This document shows, in pieces, positions 1 through 8,463 of a stretch of 64,000 nt of DNA. Under the pieces are notes generated by a model. The model saw nothing but the letters and a program-made list of their open reading frames with translations, was not told where the DNA came from and made no database searches. Source of the DNA: CAVQHY01 sp963712465 (GTDB lineage: Bacteria > Actinomycetota > Thermoleophilia > Gaiellales > Gaiellaceae); NCBI GenBank assembly GCA_963712465.1, contig CAVQHY010000004.1, forward strand, positions 62,001 to 126,000, in the 5' to 3' direction. The translations under genes and the position numbers were made by a program. How positions within the stretch are numbered: the first letter of the stretch is position 1; the number at the start of each line of letters is the position of its first letter.

Positions 1-2
1 TC

Positions 3-131
3 GGATGTCACTACTCCACGGTCAGCCGCCGCATGCGCTACCTCGAGGAGGGACGCGAGCCGCCGCCACGCCGCCGCCGCCGCCCACGAGCTCCTAATGC
101 GCCTATGCAAGACCTGACCCCGGGCGAGTGA
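3..131 (+). CDS. C-terminal end of a probable REP-associated tyrosine (Y1) transposase, cut by the window edge
   Basis: The first 42 codons of the window in frame 3 are open up to a TGA at 129-131. They begin with the helix-turn-helix signature GCHYSTVSRRM and end in an arginine/proline-rich tail. A HYSTVSR segment at the extreme C-terminus is typical of the DnaA-like DNA-binding tail that follows the Y1 domain in many REP-associated (IS200-like) transposases. The catalytic HUH and Tyr region would lie upstream of the window. It could also be the tail of another small DNA-binding protein. A 13-bp tandem duplication overlaps the stop codon. Confidence 0.45.
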   Translation, partial: GCHYSTVSRRMRYLEEGREPPPRRRRRPRAPNAPMQDLTPGE

Positions 132-144
132 CCCGGGCGAGTGA
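119..144. repeat. 13-bp perfect tandem duplication
   Basis: The unit CCCGGGCGAGTGA occurs twice head to tail (119-131 and 132-144), so the stop codon of the upstream frame is duplicated. The GC-rich CCCGGG core resembles the core of the palindromic repeats near 21.4 and 50.8 kb, which may be related to the transposase remnant, but the match is too short to be sure. Confidence 0.7.
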
Positions 145-151
145 CCCTGGG

Positions 152-997
152 CTAGAGGAGCCCGTCGTCGACGAAGCGGTCCTCGGGGACGACGAACTGC
201 TGAGCGAGCTCGAAGTTCCTCCTCACGGCGGGCAGCATCGCCTCGTACGCGGCCGGGGTCGCCGCCGCGAGGGCGCGCTCGATGTCGTGCGGCCCGTCCA
301 GCACGACCATCCCGGTCGTATCGAACCACCGGCCGATCGACGGCGCGCCCAGGTAGATGGGGACCGTGCCGGTGAGAAAGCAGTCGATCAGCTTCTCGGT
401 GAAGTAGTAGTCGACGAAGGCGTTCTCGACGGTGACGCTGAAGCGGTAGTCGCGCAGCCCGCCGATCTTGAACGGCAGCTCGATCGTCCGGCCGCGGCCG
501 AAGAGGTCGAGGCTGGACTCGACGGCGTCGGCGATGTCGTGGCGGATGTCGTGCGCCGGGGTCTCGCGCTTCGTCGAGGCGATCATGCTGACGTCCCTGG
601 ACTTCGGCCAGAGCCCGAAGTCCTCCTCGCGGAGGTGGGTCGAGCCGAACAGGCCCTGCCGGAACTTCCCGCCTCGCTCGACGAGCGTCCGCTTGCACGT
701 GATCACCACGTCGAAGCGGCGGTAGAAGCGATCCGGCTGGTCGAACAGGTACGGTCGGAAGTCTGGAGACTCGACGAGCCAGGCGATCTTCCTCCGCGCG
801 CGGACCCGCAGCCATAGGCACTTGTCCGTGAGCACGACCCGCCCCCAGGCCTTCTCCGCGCGTTCGCGATCCCAGACGAGCTTCCTCGGAGCCACGAACG
901 GGGACGCGCCGGGCTGATCGCGGAAGTTTGTGTCGAGGAGCTTCACCCGCTTGGGCAGCGTCTCGGAAGACCGATGTCGTCTCGTGAGGGAGCGCAT
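152..997 (-). CDS. glycosyltransferase family 10 (fucosyltransferase-like) protein
   Basis: A predicted 281-residue cytoplasmic transferase. The C-terminal half carries the GT10 donor-binding signature: RFSVTVEN, then YYFTEKLIDCFLTGTVPIYLG (residues around 186-217), i.e. the F-x-EN...EK...G-x-PxYxG pattern seen in alpha-1,3-fucosyltransferases. The protein is shorter than most bacterial members (about 320-350 residues), mainly at the N-terminus. The start is uncertain: an ATG at 995-997 gives a basic leader, and an in-frame GTG at codon 18 (VKLLDTNF) fits the family's N-terminal strand better. It is divergent from the debranching enzyme with a 74-bp gap. Acceptor sugar and donor cannot be read from the sequence; cell-surface glycan or polysaccharide decoration is the usual role. 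Confidence 0.72.
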   Translation of the reverse strand: MRSLTRRHRSSETLPKRVKLLDTNFRDQPGASPFVAPRKLVWDRERAEKAWGRVVLTDKCLWLRVRARRKIAWLVESPDFRPYLFDQPDRFYRRFDVVITCKRTLVERGGKFRQGLFGSTHLREEDFGLWPKSRDVSMIASTKRETPAHDIRHDIADAVESSLDLFGRGRTIELPFKIGGLRDYRFSVTVENAFVDYYFTEKLIDCFLTGTVPIYLGAPSIGRWFDTTGMVVLDGPHDIERALAAATPAAYEAMLPAVRRNFELAQQFVVPEDRFVDDGLL

Positions 998-1071
998 CAG
1001 ACTGCGGTGTCGAAGGAGGCGGCCGCGTACACGGCGTGCATCGGTGGGTCGCGTCGCTAGGCTAGCGTGCC

Positions 1072-3138
1072 GTGCCGCTCACGATCCTCGAAGGGTCGAC
1101 GTTCTGCATCTGCGACGAGATCGGGGACGTCAAGGGCCCGTCCCTCGGGTTCTTCGCGGACGACACGCGCTTCCTCTCCCGCTGCATCCTGACGATCAAC
1201 GGTGCGCGGCCGCTCCTGCTCTCGGGTGGCAAGGCCGAGTACTACTCCGCGGGCTTCTTCCTGCGCAACCCCGTCGCCGGGGAGCTCTCCCAGGACGAGG
1301 TCTCGATCGCGCGCGAGCGCTTCGTCGGGGACGGCATGCAGGACCGGCTGCTCGTGCAAAACCACGCCGACCGGACGGTCGAGCTCGAGCTCGCGCTCGA
1401 GCTGGGCACCGACTTCGCCGACATCTTCGCCGTCAAGGCGCACGACTTCACGCTCGGGGATCCGATGCACGCTCCGCCGCTGCCCCCGCTCGTTGCACCG
1501 AGGTACGACGAGGGACATAACCAGCTCATCTTCGCCGACGGCACCGGCTTCGCCGGTCGCACGCAGGTCGTGCTGTCGGAGCGTGGTGAGGTCGACGGCG
1601 CGACCGTCCGCTACCACCTGCGACTCGAGCCGCGCGAGCGCTGGCACATCCGTGTCGACATGGTTCCCGCCACCGAGGGGATCGAGATCTCACCGGCCAG
1701 GTCCGAGCGGGAGTTCGGCGAGGAGCGCGCCCGCGTGCGCGACTCGCTGTCGGCCTGGGAGCTCCAGGTGCCGCAGCTCCGCTCGGACTGGGCCGACCTG
1801 CACAGCTCGTTTCGCCAGTCCGTCTACGACATCGCATCGCTTCGGATCCGGACGGACGAGGGCTCGCTCGACAAGCTCCTGGCCGCGGGCATGCCGTGGT
1901 TCATGACCGTCTTCGGCCGGGACACGGTGATCACCGCGATGCAGACGATGCTGTTCGGGCCCGAGCTGGCCCGCAGCTCGCTGACCGTGCTCGCCGAGCT
2001 CCAGGCAACCGGTGACGATCCGCACACCGACGCCGAGCCGGGGAAGATCGTCCACGAGGTGCGCAAGGGCAAGGGGGCGCTGGCCTGGTTCCCGCGCTAC
2101 TACGGCACGCTCGACGCCACGCCCCTCTACCTCGTCCTGCTGTCCGAGGTCTGGCGCTGGACCGACGACGTCGGCCTGCTCGGCACCCTGAAGGCGCCGG
2201 CGATGCGCGCGCTCGAATGGATCGACGGCCATGGCGATCGCGACGGCGATGGCTTCGTCGAGTACGGGAAGCGGTCGGAGCGCGGGCTCGACAACCAGTC
2301 CTGGAAGGACTCCTGGAACTCGCAGCTGCACCACGACGGGACGGCCGCGAGATCCCCGATCGCCCCGGTCGAGGTGCAGGGGTACGTCTACGACGCGAAG
2401 CGCCGCCTCGCCGAGATCGCCCGCACCGCCTGGCGCGACCGCGAGCTCGCTGATCGGCTCGACCGCGACGCAGACGAGCTCTACCGCCGCTTCAACGAGG
2501 CTTTCTGGAGCGAGGAGCGGGGCGGCTACTACGTGCTCGGGCTCGACGCGGACAAGCGCCACATCGACTCGCTCTGCTCGAACATGGGCCACCTGCTCTG
2601 GAGCGGGATCGTGCCGCCCGAGCGCGTCGACGCCGTGGTCGACCGGCTCATGGGTGACGCGCTCTGGTCGGGCTGGGGCGTGCGGACGATGTCGACCGAC
2701 GACGGCGGCTTCAATCCGCTCACGTACCACAACGGCACCGTCTGGCCCCACGACAACTCCCTGATCGCGTGGGGTCTCGCCCGCTACGAGCGCTGGCCGG
2801 AGGCACAGCGGATCATGCGGCGAACGTTCGAGGCGGCCGGTCATTTCGGCCACCAGCTGCCGGAGGTCTTCGCCGGCTTCGCCCGCTCGGACACGCCGTT
2901 CCCGATCGCCTACCCGACGGCGACGCGCCCCCAGGCGTGGGCGGCCGGGACGCCCGTGCTCCTCTTGCGCCTGCTGCTCGGGCTCGAGCCCAACCCCGAG
3001 CGGGGGACGCTCGAGACACGCGCGCCCGAGGTACTCCCTTCCTGGGCAGGAACGCTTAGGCTGAGCGGCGTGCGCGCGTTCGATCGTCTGTGGGACGTCC
3101 GCCTCGAGGGTGGGCGCGTGTCGGTCGCGGAGGCCTGA
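1072..3138 (+). CDS. glycogen debranching enzyme / amylo-alpha-1,6-glucosidase family protein
   Basis: 688 residues from a GTG start. The N-terminal third is the beta-rich domain of bacterial debranching enzymes (GSTFCICDEIGDV near residue 8, FFADDTRFLSR near 27). The rest is the (alpha/alpha)6 toroid with the hallmark MPWFMTVFGRDTVITAMQT around residue 276-294 and a WPHDNSLIAWG stretch near 560. The length is normal for this two-domain family. The expected role is cytoplasmic hydrolysis of alpha-1,6 branch residues in glycogen or related alpha-glucans; some homologues act on other glucans or on trehalose-like glycosides. The next gene is a GT4 glycosyltransferase 14 bp downstream on the same strand, so the two probably share an operon concerned with alpha-glucan or sugar metabolism. 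Confidence 0.85.
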   Translation: MPLTILEGSTFCICDEIGDVKGPSLGFFADDTRFLSRCILTINGARPLLLSGGKAEYYSAGFFLRNPVAGELSQDEVSIARERFVGDGMQDRLLVQNHADRTVELELALELGTDFADIFAVKAHDFTLGDPMHAPPLPPLVAPRYDEGHNQLIFADGTGFAGRTQVVLSERGEVDGATVRYHLRLEPRERWHIRVDMVPATEGIEISPARSEREFGEERARVRDSLSAWELQVPQLRSDWADLHSSFRQSVYDIASLRIRTDEGSLDKLLAAGMPWFMTVFGRDTVITAMQTMLFGPELARSSLTVLAELQATGDDPHTDAEPGKIVHEVRKGKGALAWFPRYYGTLDATPLYLVLLSEVWRWTDDVGLLGTLKAPAMRALEWIDGHGDRDGDGFVEYGKRSERGLDNQSWKDSWNSQLHHDGTAARSPIAPVEVQGYVYDAKRRLAEIARTAWRDRELADRLDRDADELYRRFNEAFWSEERGGYYVLGLDADKRHIDSLCSNMGHLLWSGIVPPERVDAVVDRLMGDALWSGWGVRTMSTDDGGFNPLTYHNGTVWPHDNSLIAWGLARYERWPEAQRIMRRTFEAAGHFGHQLPEVFAGFARSDTPFPIAYPTATRPQAWAAGTPVLLLRLLLGLEPNPERGTLETRAPEVLPSWAGTLRLSGVRAFDRLWDVRLEGGRVSVAEA

Positions 3139-3152
3139 CGGTCGTCGTTCCG

Positions 3153-4205
3153 ATGAGGGTTGCGGTCCTGAGCCCGGTCTGGTTCCCGGTCCCGCCGACG
3201 GGCTACGGCGGCATCGAGTGGGTCGTCTCGCTCCTCGCCGACGGGCTCGTCGCCGCCGGCCACGACGTCACGCTCTTTGCGTCGGGCGACTCCCGCACGG
3301 ACGCGAGGCTCGTCAGCGTCTTCGACACGGCGCCGTCTCTGCGGATCGGTGAGTCGATGCCCGAGTTCACGCACGCGCTCGCCTGCTACGAGCGGGCCGG
3401 CGAGTTCGACGTGATCAACGACCACTCCGGGCCGCCCGCGGCGGCTCTCGGCGGCGCCGTCCCGACCCCCGTGGTGCACACGGTGCACGGCCCGCTCGAC
3501 GGGGAGGCCCGGCTGATCTACGAGCAGATCGCCCGCGTCGTTCCGCAGCTGCGGTTCATCTCGATCTCGGAGAACCAGCGCCGGCCGATGCCCGACCTCG
3601 CCTGGGTGGCGAACTGCCCGAACGCGCTCGACCTCCACGCGTACCCCGTCCACCCCCATCGCGGCGACTACCTCCTGTTCCTCGGCCGCATGAGCGCAGA
3701 CAAGGGCTGCCACCGCGCGATCGAGGTGGCGAAGCAGACGGGGCTGCCGCTGAAGATCGCCGGGAAGATGAACGAGTCGGCCGAGAAGGAGTACTTCGAG
3801 ACCGAGATCAGGCCCAACCTCAGCTGGGGGATCGAGTATCTCGGCGAGGTGAGCCACGAGGACAAGGTCGATCTGCTGCAGAACGCCCGGGCGACGCTGT
3901 TCCCGATCGAGTGGGAGGAGCCGTTCGGGCTCGTCATGATCGAGTCGATGGCCTGCGGCACGCCCGTGATTGCCACGCGCTGGGGAGCCGTTCCCGAGGT
4001 GATCGAGCACGGCGTCTCCGGGATCGTCGTCGACGACTACCGCGAGATGGCCGGCGCGCTCGAGCAGGCCGACCAGCTCGATCCGATGACGTGCCGTCGG
4101 TTCGTGGAGGAACGGTTCTCGCGCGACCGGATGGTCGCCGACTACCTCGCGGCGTACGAACGGGTGCTGGCCGGAGCGGCGGAGCCGGTTACGCCGCGAG
4201 CGTGA
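3153..4205 (+). CDS. glycosyltransferase family 4 (GT-B fold)
   Basis: 350 residues from the ATG at 3153 (MRVAVLSPVWFP). Earlier in-frame codons overlap the debranching enzyme and add a low-complexity leader, so I reject them. The N-terminus has the GT4 acceptor-domain glycine motif TGYGGIEWVVSLLADGL. The C-terminal Rossmann domain has LFLGRMSADKGCHRAIEVA near residue 175 and the donor-site EX7E motif EEPFGLVMIESMACGTPVIA near 257-275. It is predicted to be a cytoplasmic or membrane-associated sugar transferase using an NDP-sugar. It lies 14 bp after the debranching enzyme. Its 3' end overlaps the convergent P450 gene by 17 bp. The substrate is unknown. Confidence 0.85.
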   Translation: MRVAVLSPVWFPVPPTGYGGIEWVVSLLADGLVAAGHDVTLFASGDSRTDARLVSVFDTAPSLRIGESMPEFTHALACYERAGEFDVINDHSGPPAAALGGAVPTPVVHTVHGPLDGEARLIYEQIARVVPQLRFISISENQRRPMPDLAWVANCPNALDLHAYPVHPHRGDYLLFLGRMSADKGCHRAIEVAKQTGLPLKIAGKMNESAEKEYFETEIRPNLSWGIEYLGEVSHEDKVDLLQNARATLFPIEWEEPFGLVMIESMACGTPVIATRWGAVPEVIEHGVSGIVVDDYREMAGALEQADQLDPMTCRRFVEERFSRDRMVADYLAAYERVLAGAAEPVTPRA

Positions 4206-5442
4206 CGCGCACCGGCATCCGCTTCAGTCCGTTCGCGAAGTTCGAGCGCACCCGGGCAACGGCGCCGGCCAGCTCGAATGCCTCGATCCGCGGCAGGAGC
4301 TCCTCGAGCAGCACGCGCGTCTCGAGCCGTGCAAGGTGCGCTCCGAGGCAGAAATGCGGGCCGCCGCGCCCGAACGACGCGTGGACATTGCCGGTCGGCG
4401 CCCGCGTCACGTCGAAGCGGTGCGGGTCGGGAAACACCTCGGGATCGCGGTTCGCCGCCGCGAACCAGACCACGACCTTGCCCCCCTCGGGAATCGTCTG
4501 CCCGTGCAGCTCGACGTCCCTCGTGGTCGTCCGGCGGAAGTGCCATACGGGCGACGAGAACCGGATCATCTCGTCGACGGCGTCGGAGATCCGCTCGGGC
4601 TCGCGGCGCAGGAGCGCGAGCTGGTCGGGGTGGTCGGCGAGGGCGAGCAGGCCGAGCGAGATCGCCGACCGCGTCGTCTCGTTGCCGGCCACGACCATCA
4701 TCACGAAGTTCGTGTCGAGCTCGGTCTGGGTGAATGGGCACCCGTCGGGGGCGGCGTTGACGAGCAGCGAGACGACGTCGTCGGTCGGCGCCCGGCGCCG
4801 CTCCTCACTTAGCCGGCGACCGAGCTCGACGAGCTCGGCCGCGTCCGGGCTCCGGAACGGCTCGAGCCGGTAGGCGACGCTCTCGGGCGAGTCGGCGGTC
4901 ACCGTCGCGAGCTCGGGGTCGGTATTCGCGATCAGCCGGTCCGAGAGCTCGATCAGGCGCGCGTGATGCTCGTCGGGCACGCCGAGGATGTGGCCGAGCA
5001 CGCGGATCGGAATCGGCGCGGCGACGTGCTCGACGAGGTCGAACTCGCCGAGCGGCAGCACCTCGTCGAGGACGCCACGGACGAGGTCGCGCAGCCAGTC
5101 CTCGTACCGTCCGACCGACCGCGGGGTGAAGTCGGGCGCGAGCAGCTTGCGGAAGCGCGTATGGCGCGGCGGGTCGAGCTCGAGGAAGTTACGACGCGCC
5201 GCGAGCTCCTCCTCGCTCGGCTCCTCGAGCGTGACGCCCTGCCGCTCGTTCGAGAACGTCTCCGCGTCCTTGAGGATCGCGACGACGTCGGCATAGCGCG
5301 TGATTGCCCAGAAGCCGTGGTTCGGCGGCCGCTCGGCCTGCCAGAAGCACGGAGCCTCGCGCATGAGCACGTCGAAGACGTCCCACGGCTCGCGTGCCTC
5401 GAATACGTCGAGGTCGGTGAGGTCGACGTCGGTGAGGTTCAT
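4189..5442 (-). CDS. cytochrome P450
   Basis: 417 residues, a soluble bacterial class I P450 that would need a ferredoxin and reductase encoded elsewhere. Motifs visible in order are the I-helix AGNETTR at 252-258 (Asn in place of the usual Asp/Glu-side Gly), the K-helix ExxR as EMIR at 291-294, and the heme loop FGRGGPHFCLG with the axial Cys365. The sequence style is that of the actinobacterial CYP125/142/linalool-type group, but no substrate can be assigned. The ATG overlaps the stop of the upstream PLP enzyme (ATGA), so the two are translationally coupled. An alternative reading that extends the frame upstream merely runs antisense through the PLP gene and is not real. Confidence 0.93.
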   Translation of the reverse strand: MNLTDVDLTDLDVFEAREPWDVFDVLMREAPCFWQAERPPNHGFWAITRYADVVAILKDAETFSNERQGVTLEEPSEEELAARRNFLELDPPRHTRFRKLLAPDFTPRSVGRYEDWLRDLVRGVLDEVLPLGEFDLVEHVAAPIPIRVLGHILGVPDEHHARLIELSDRLIANTDPELATVTADSPESVAYRLEPFRSPDAAELVELGRRLSEERRRAPTDDVVSLLVNAAPDGCPFTQTELDTNFVMMVVAGNETTRSAISLGLLALADHPDQLALLRREPERISDAVDEMIRFSSPVWHFRRTTTRDVELHGQTIPEGGKVVVWFAAANRDPEVFPDPHRFDVTRAPTGNVHASFGRGGPHFCLGAHLARLETRVLLEELLPRIEAFELAGAVARVRSNFANGLKRMPVRVTLAA

Positions 5443-6569
5443 GGCGAGCCCAGCGCCTGCTCGAGGTCGGCGACGAGATCGTCTGCGGATTCGATCCCGA
5501 CCGATAGCCGGACGAGGTTTCCCGGCACCTCGAGCCCCGAGCCCGCGAGCGAGGCATGCGTCATGGGCGCCGGGAGCTCGATCAGGCTCTCGACGCCGCC
5601 GAGGCTCTCGCCGAGCTGCCAGATCTCCGTCGCCTCGACGACGCGACGCGCGTCGGCCTCGGTCCCGGCGAGCTCGAACGTGACCATCCCGCCGAAGTCG
5701 TCCATCTGCGCCAGGGCGAGCGCGTGCTGGGGATGGCTCGTAAGGCCGGGATAGAGAACCCGAGCGGTGCGCGGATGTGCCTCGAGCCGCTCGGCGACGG
5801 CGAGGGCGTTCGCGCAGTGCTGGCGCATCCGGATCGCGAGCGTCTTCAGCCCGCGCAGGACGAGCCACGAGTCGAGCGGGCCGGGCACGGCGCCGAGCGA
5901 GTTCTGGAGGAACGCGAGCCGTTCGGCCAGCGCCGGGTCGTTCGTCGCCGCGAAGCCGCCGACGACGTCGGAGTGGCCGCCGAGGTACTTCGTCGTCGAG
6001 TGGACGACGACGTCGGCCCCGAGCTCGAGCGGCCGCTGGAGAAACGGGGTCGCGAATGTGTTGTCGACGACGAGGAGCGCGCCGGCGGCGTGGGCTGCCT
6101 CGGCGGCGGCGCGGATGTCGACGACGGTGAGGTACGGGTTCGTCGGCGACTCTACCCAGAGCATGCGCGTGCGCTCGTCGAGCGCCCCGGCGAGCGGCGC
6201 GTCCGCCGGGACGAACTCGAAGGAGTACCCCTTCGGCTCGTAGACCTTCATGAACAGCCGGTACGTGCCGCCGTAGACATCGTTGACGGAGACGACCCTG
6301 TCGCCCGGGCCGAGCAGGTGGAGGATCGTCGTGATCGCCGCCATCCCGGACGAGAACGCGAAGCCGTGTGCGGCGCCCTCGAGCGACGCGAGGCACGTCT
6401 CGAGCGCGCGCCTCGTCGGGTTCGCCGTGCGCGAGTAGTCGTAGCCGTCCTTCAGCACGCCGACCGACTCCTGCACGTAGGTCGACGTCTGGTAGATCGG
6501 GACGATCACCGCCCCGGTGGCCGGATCCGGCTCCTGGCCGACGTGGATCGCGCGGGTCTCGAAGTCCAC
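5439..6569 (-). CDS. cystathionine gamma-synthase / gamma-lyase family PLP enzyme
   Basis: 376 residues from GTG (VDFETRAIHVG); a longer reading from further upstream adds an unrelated leader. The Cys/Met metabolism PLP family is clear: YSRTANPTRRALE near 45-57, FSSGMAAI near 72-79, and the Schiff-base lysine in VHSTTKYLGGHSD (Lys194). The family includes MetB, cystathionine gamma-lyase and O-acetylhomoserine sulfhydrylase, which cannot be separated by eye. A cystathionine beta-synthase gene 1.9 kb away suggests that the pair runs reverse transsulfuration (homocysteine to cysteine), so gamma-lyase is the favoured activity. It is the first gene of a two-gene operon with the P450. Confidence 0.88.
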   Translation of the reverse strand: MDFETRAIHVGQEPDPATGAVIVPIYQTSTYVQESVGVLKDGYDYSRTANPTRRALETCLASLEGAAHGFAFSSGMAAITTILHLLGPGDRVVSVNDVYGGTYRLFMKVYEPKGYSFEFVPADAPLAGALDERTRMLWVESPTNPYLTVVDIRAAAEAAHAAGALLVVDNTFATPFLQRPLELGADVVVHSTTKYLGGHSDVVGGFAATNDPALAERLAFLQNSLGAVPGPLDSWLVLRGLKTLAIRMRQHCANALAVAERLEAHPRTARVLYPGLTSHPQHALALAQMDDFGGMVTFELAGTEADARRVVEATEIWQLGESLGGVESLIELPAPMTHASLAGSGLEVPGNLVRLSVGIESADDLVADLEQALGSP

Positions 6570-6630
6570 GGGCGCGATGGTACCGGGACGGCTGTTGACC
6601 CAGCACGTCCGCTCTGGCTTACTGGACACG

Positions 6631-8463
6631 GTGGGGCTTGCCGGTCGACTCGCGATTCTCGCCGCTGCCGTCGCGGTGGCCCTCGCCACGGCGCTCTCGG
6701 CCTCACCGGGTGGCGGTGTCACGATCACCACGACCTCGCTCGCAGCCTGGACCGACGACCAGAGCGGCTACTCGCAGACGCTCGCCGCCACGGGCGGCAC
6801 GATCCCCTACACGTGGAGCCTCGACAGCGCGCTGCCGATCGGTCTGACCCTCTCAGCAGCGGGTGTCATCTCGGGGACGCCGACGGCGGCAGGGACGTTC
6901 AGCTTCACGGTCAGGGTCACCGACTCGACCCCAGGGACGCCGCTCACCGCGACGCGTGCGCTCTCGATCACGATCAACGCCGCGCCCGACATCACGACCA
7001 CGTCGCTTCCGGACGGGACCGCAGGGAGTGCCTACTCCCAGACGCTGGCCGCAAGCGGGGGCACGGCTCCGCTCGCCTGGTCGTCCGGGTCGCTTCCGCC
7101 GGGGCTGGCACTCAACCCGGGCTCCGGTGTCATCAGCGGCACGCCGACAACGGCCGGGACCTTCGCCCTCACTGCGATGGTCACCGATGCCGCGGGAGTG
7201 TCGGACACCCAGGCGCTATCGATCGACGTCGCGATCGCGATCTCGCCGACGTCGCTCCCCGGCGCGACCTCCGGCAAGAGCTACTCCCAGACGCTGACCG
7301 CGAGCGGCGGCACGGGCACCGGCACGACCTGGAGCGTCCCGCCCGGATCCCTGCCCTCGGGCCTCGCCCTGGGCTCGTCCACCGGGGTCCTGAGCGGCAC
7401 GACGTCCTCCACCGGCACGTTCAACTTCACCGTCTCGGTCGATGACAGCGGCATGGGCACCGGTAGTCGCTCCTATTCGCTCGTCGTCAAAAGCACACCC
7501 TCGATCACGACCACCTCGCTGCCCGCCGCGAGCGTGGGGACCGCGTACTCCACCACGCTCACCGCCGCCGGCGGCACTGCGCCGCTGACCTGGAGTGTCG
7601 CGAGCGGAACCCTTCCGGCCGGGCTCAGTCTCAACGCCTCGACCGGCGTCATCTCGGGTACGCCCACGACCACGGTAGCTCCGAGCGTCACGTTCAGGGT
7701 GACCGACGTGAACGGCGCGTCCGCAACGAAGACGCTTACGCTGACCGTCGCGGGCACGCTCTCGATCACGACTTCGCTCTTGCCCGAGGCCATCGTCGGC
7801 GACTTCTACGCGACCGGGCTCTTCGCGAACGGCGGCACGTCGCCGATCGCGTGGAGCATTCAGTCGGGGAGCCTGCCGGCCGGCCTCGCGCTGACCTCCT
7901 CGGGGATCATCTCGGGCACGCCGACGACGGCCGGCACGTCGAGCTTCACCGTCAAGGTGGTGGACTCCAAGGGGGCGAGCGCGACGAAGGCCCTGTCACT
8001 CGAGGTGTCGGCTTCCGGTGGAGAGGCCGGGCAGCCTCCAGCCGGCTCCGGGACGACCGTCCCCGGCCGTCCGGCCTGCACCGTCTGCGGTACCCCGATG
8101 GACGACGTGCTGCGCGGGACGTCCAGGAACGACGTCATCTCCGGCGGCGGCGGCGACGACGTCATCTACGGACTCGCGGGGAACGACAAGCTCTACGGTG
8201 ACGCGGGCAACGACAAGATCTACGGCGCCGGCGGGGGCGACCAGCTCGTCGGCGGTCTCGGCAAAGACCGTCTCTACGGCGACAGGGGCGCCGATCGGAT
8301 CGTCGGCGGCAAGGGGCGCGACCGGCTGCTCGGCGGCGTGGGCGCCGACGTTCTCAACGCGAAGGACCGGTGGCGCGACGTGGTCGACGGCGGTGCGGGA
8401 CGCGACCGCGCCCGTGTCGACCAGATCGACCTCGTCCGCAGAGTCGAGCGCTTGTTCAGCTAG
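6631..8463 (+). CDS. secreted repeat protein: tandem putative-Ig modules followed by RTX-type calcium-binding repeats
   Basis: 610 residues from a GTG at 6631, giving a signal peptide (VGLAGRLAILAAAVAVALATA, then S-A-S-P). The body holds about six tandem modules of some 80-90 residues built on the He_PIG pattern: TTTSLP, YSQTLAASGGTAPLTWS, GSLPAGL, GVISGTPTTAGT. A linker with Cys-x2-Cys (ACTVCG) leads to roughly ten nonapeptides of GGxGxDxLYG type (about residues 500-590), the calcium-binding beta-roll of RTX proteins. No catalytic domain is seen. It is probably a cell-surface or exported binding/adhesion protein. Its start region is divergent from the PLP gene. Its 3' end overlaps the convergent cystathionine beta-synthase by 8 bp. 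Confidence 0.82.
   Translation: MGLAGRLAILAAAVAVALATALSASPGGGVTITTTSLAAWTDDQSGYSQTLAATGGTIPYTWSLDSALPIGLTLSAAGVISGTPTAAGTFSFTVRVTDSTPGTPLTATRALSITINAAPDITTTSLPDGTAGSAYSQTLAASGGTAPLAWSSGSLPPGLALNPGSGVISGTPTTAGTFALTAMVTDAAGVSDTQALSIDVAIAISPTSLPGATSGKSYSQTLTASGGTGTGTTWSVPPGSLPSGLALGSSTGVLSGTTSSTGTFNFTVSVDDSGMGTGSRSYSLVVKSTPSITTTSLPAASVGTAYSTTLTAAGGTAPLTWSVASGTLPAGLSLNASTGVISGTPTTTVAPSVTFRVTDVNGASATKTLTLTVAGTLSITTSLLPEAIVGDFYATGLFANGGTSPIAWSIQSGSLPAGLALTSSGIISGTPTTAGTSSFTVKVVDSKGASATKALSLEVSASGGEAGQPPAGSGTTVPGRPACTVCGTPMDDVLRGTSRNDVISGGGGDDVIYGLAGNDKLYGDAGNDKIYGAGGGDQLVGGLGKDRLYGDRGADRIVGGKGRDRLLGGVGADVLNAKDRWRDVVDGGAGRDRARVDQIDLVRRVERLFS

Noticed and set aside
8100..8440. Hemolysin toxin assignment for the RTX repeats
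   Set aside because: There is no pore-forming or acylation domain and no type I secretion genes; the repeats only show calcium-binding ability.
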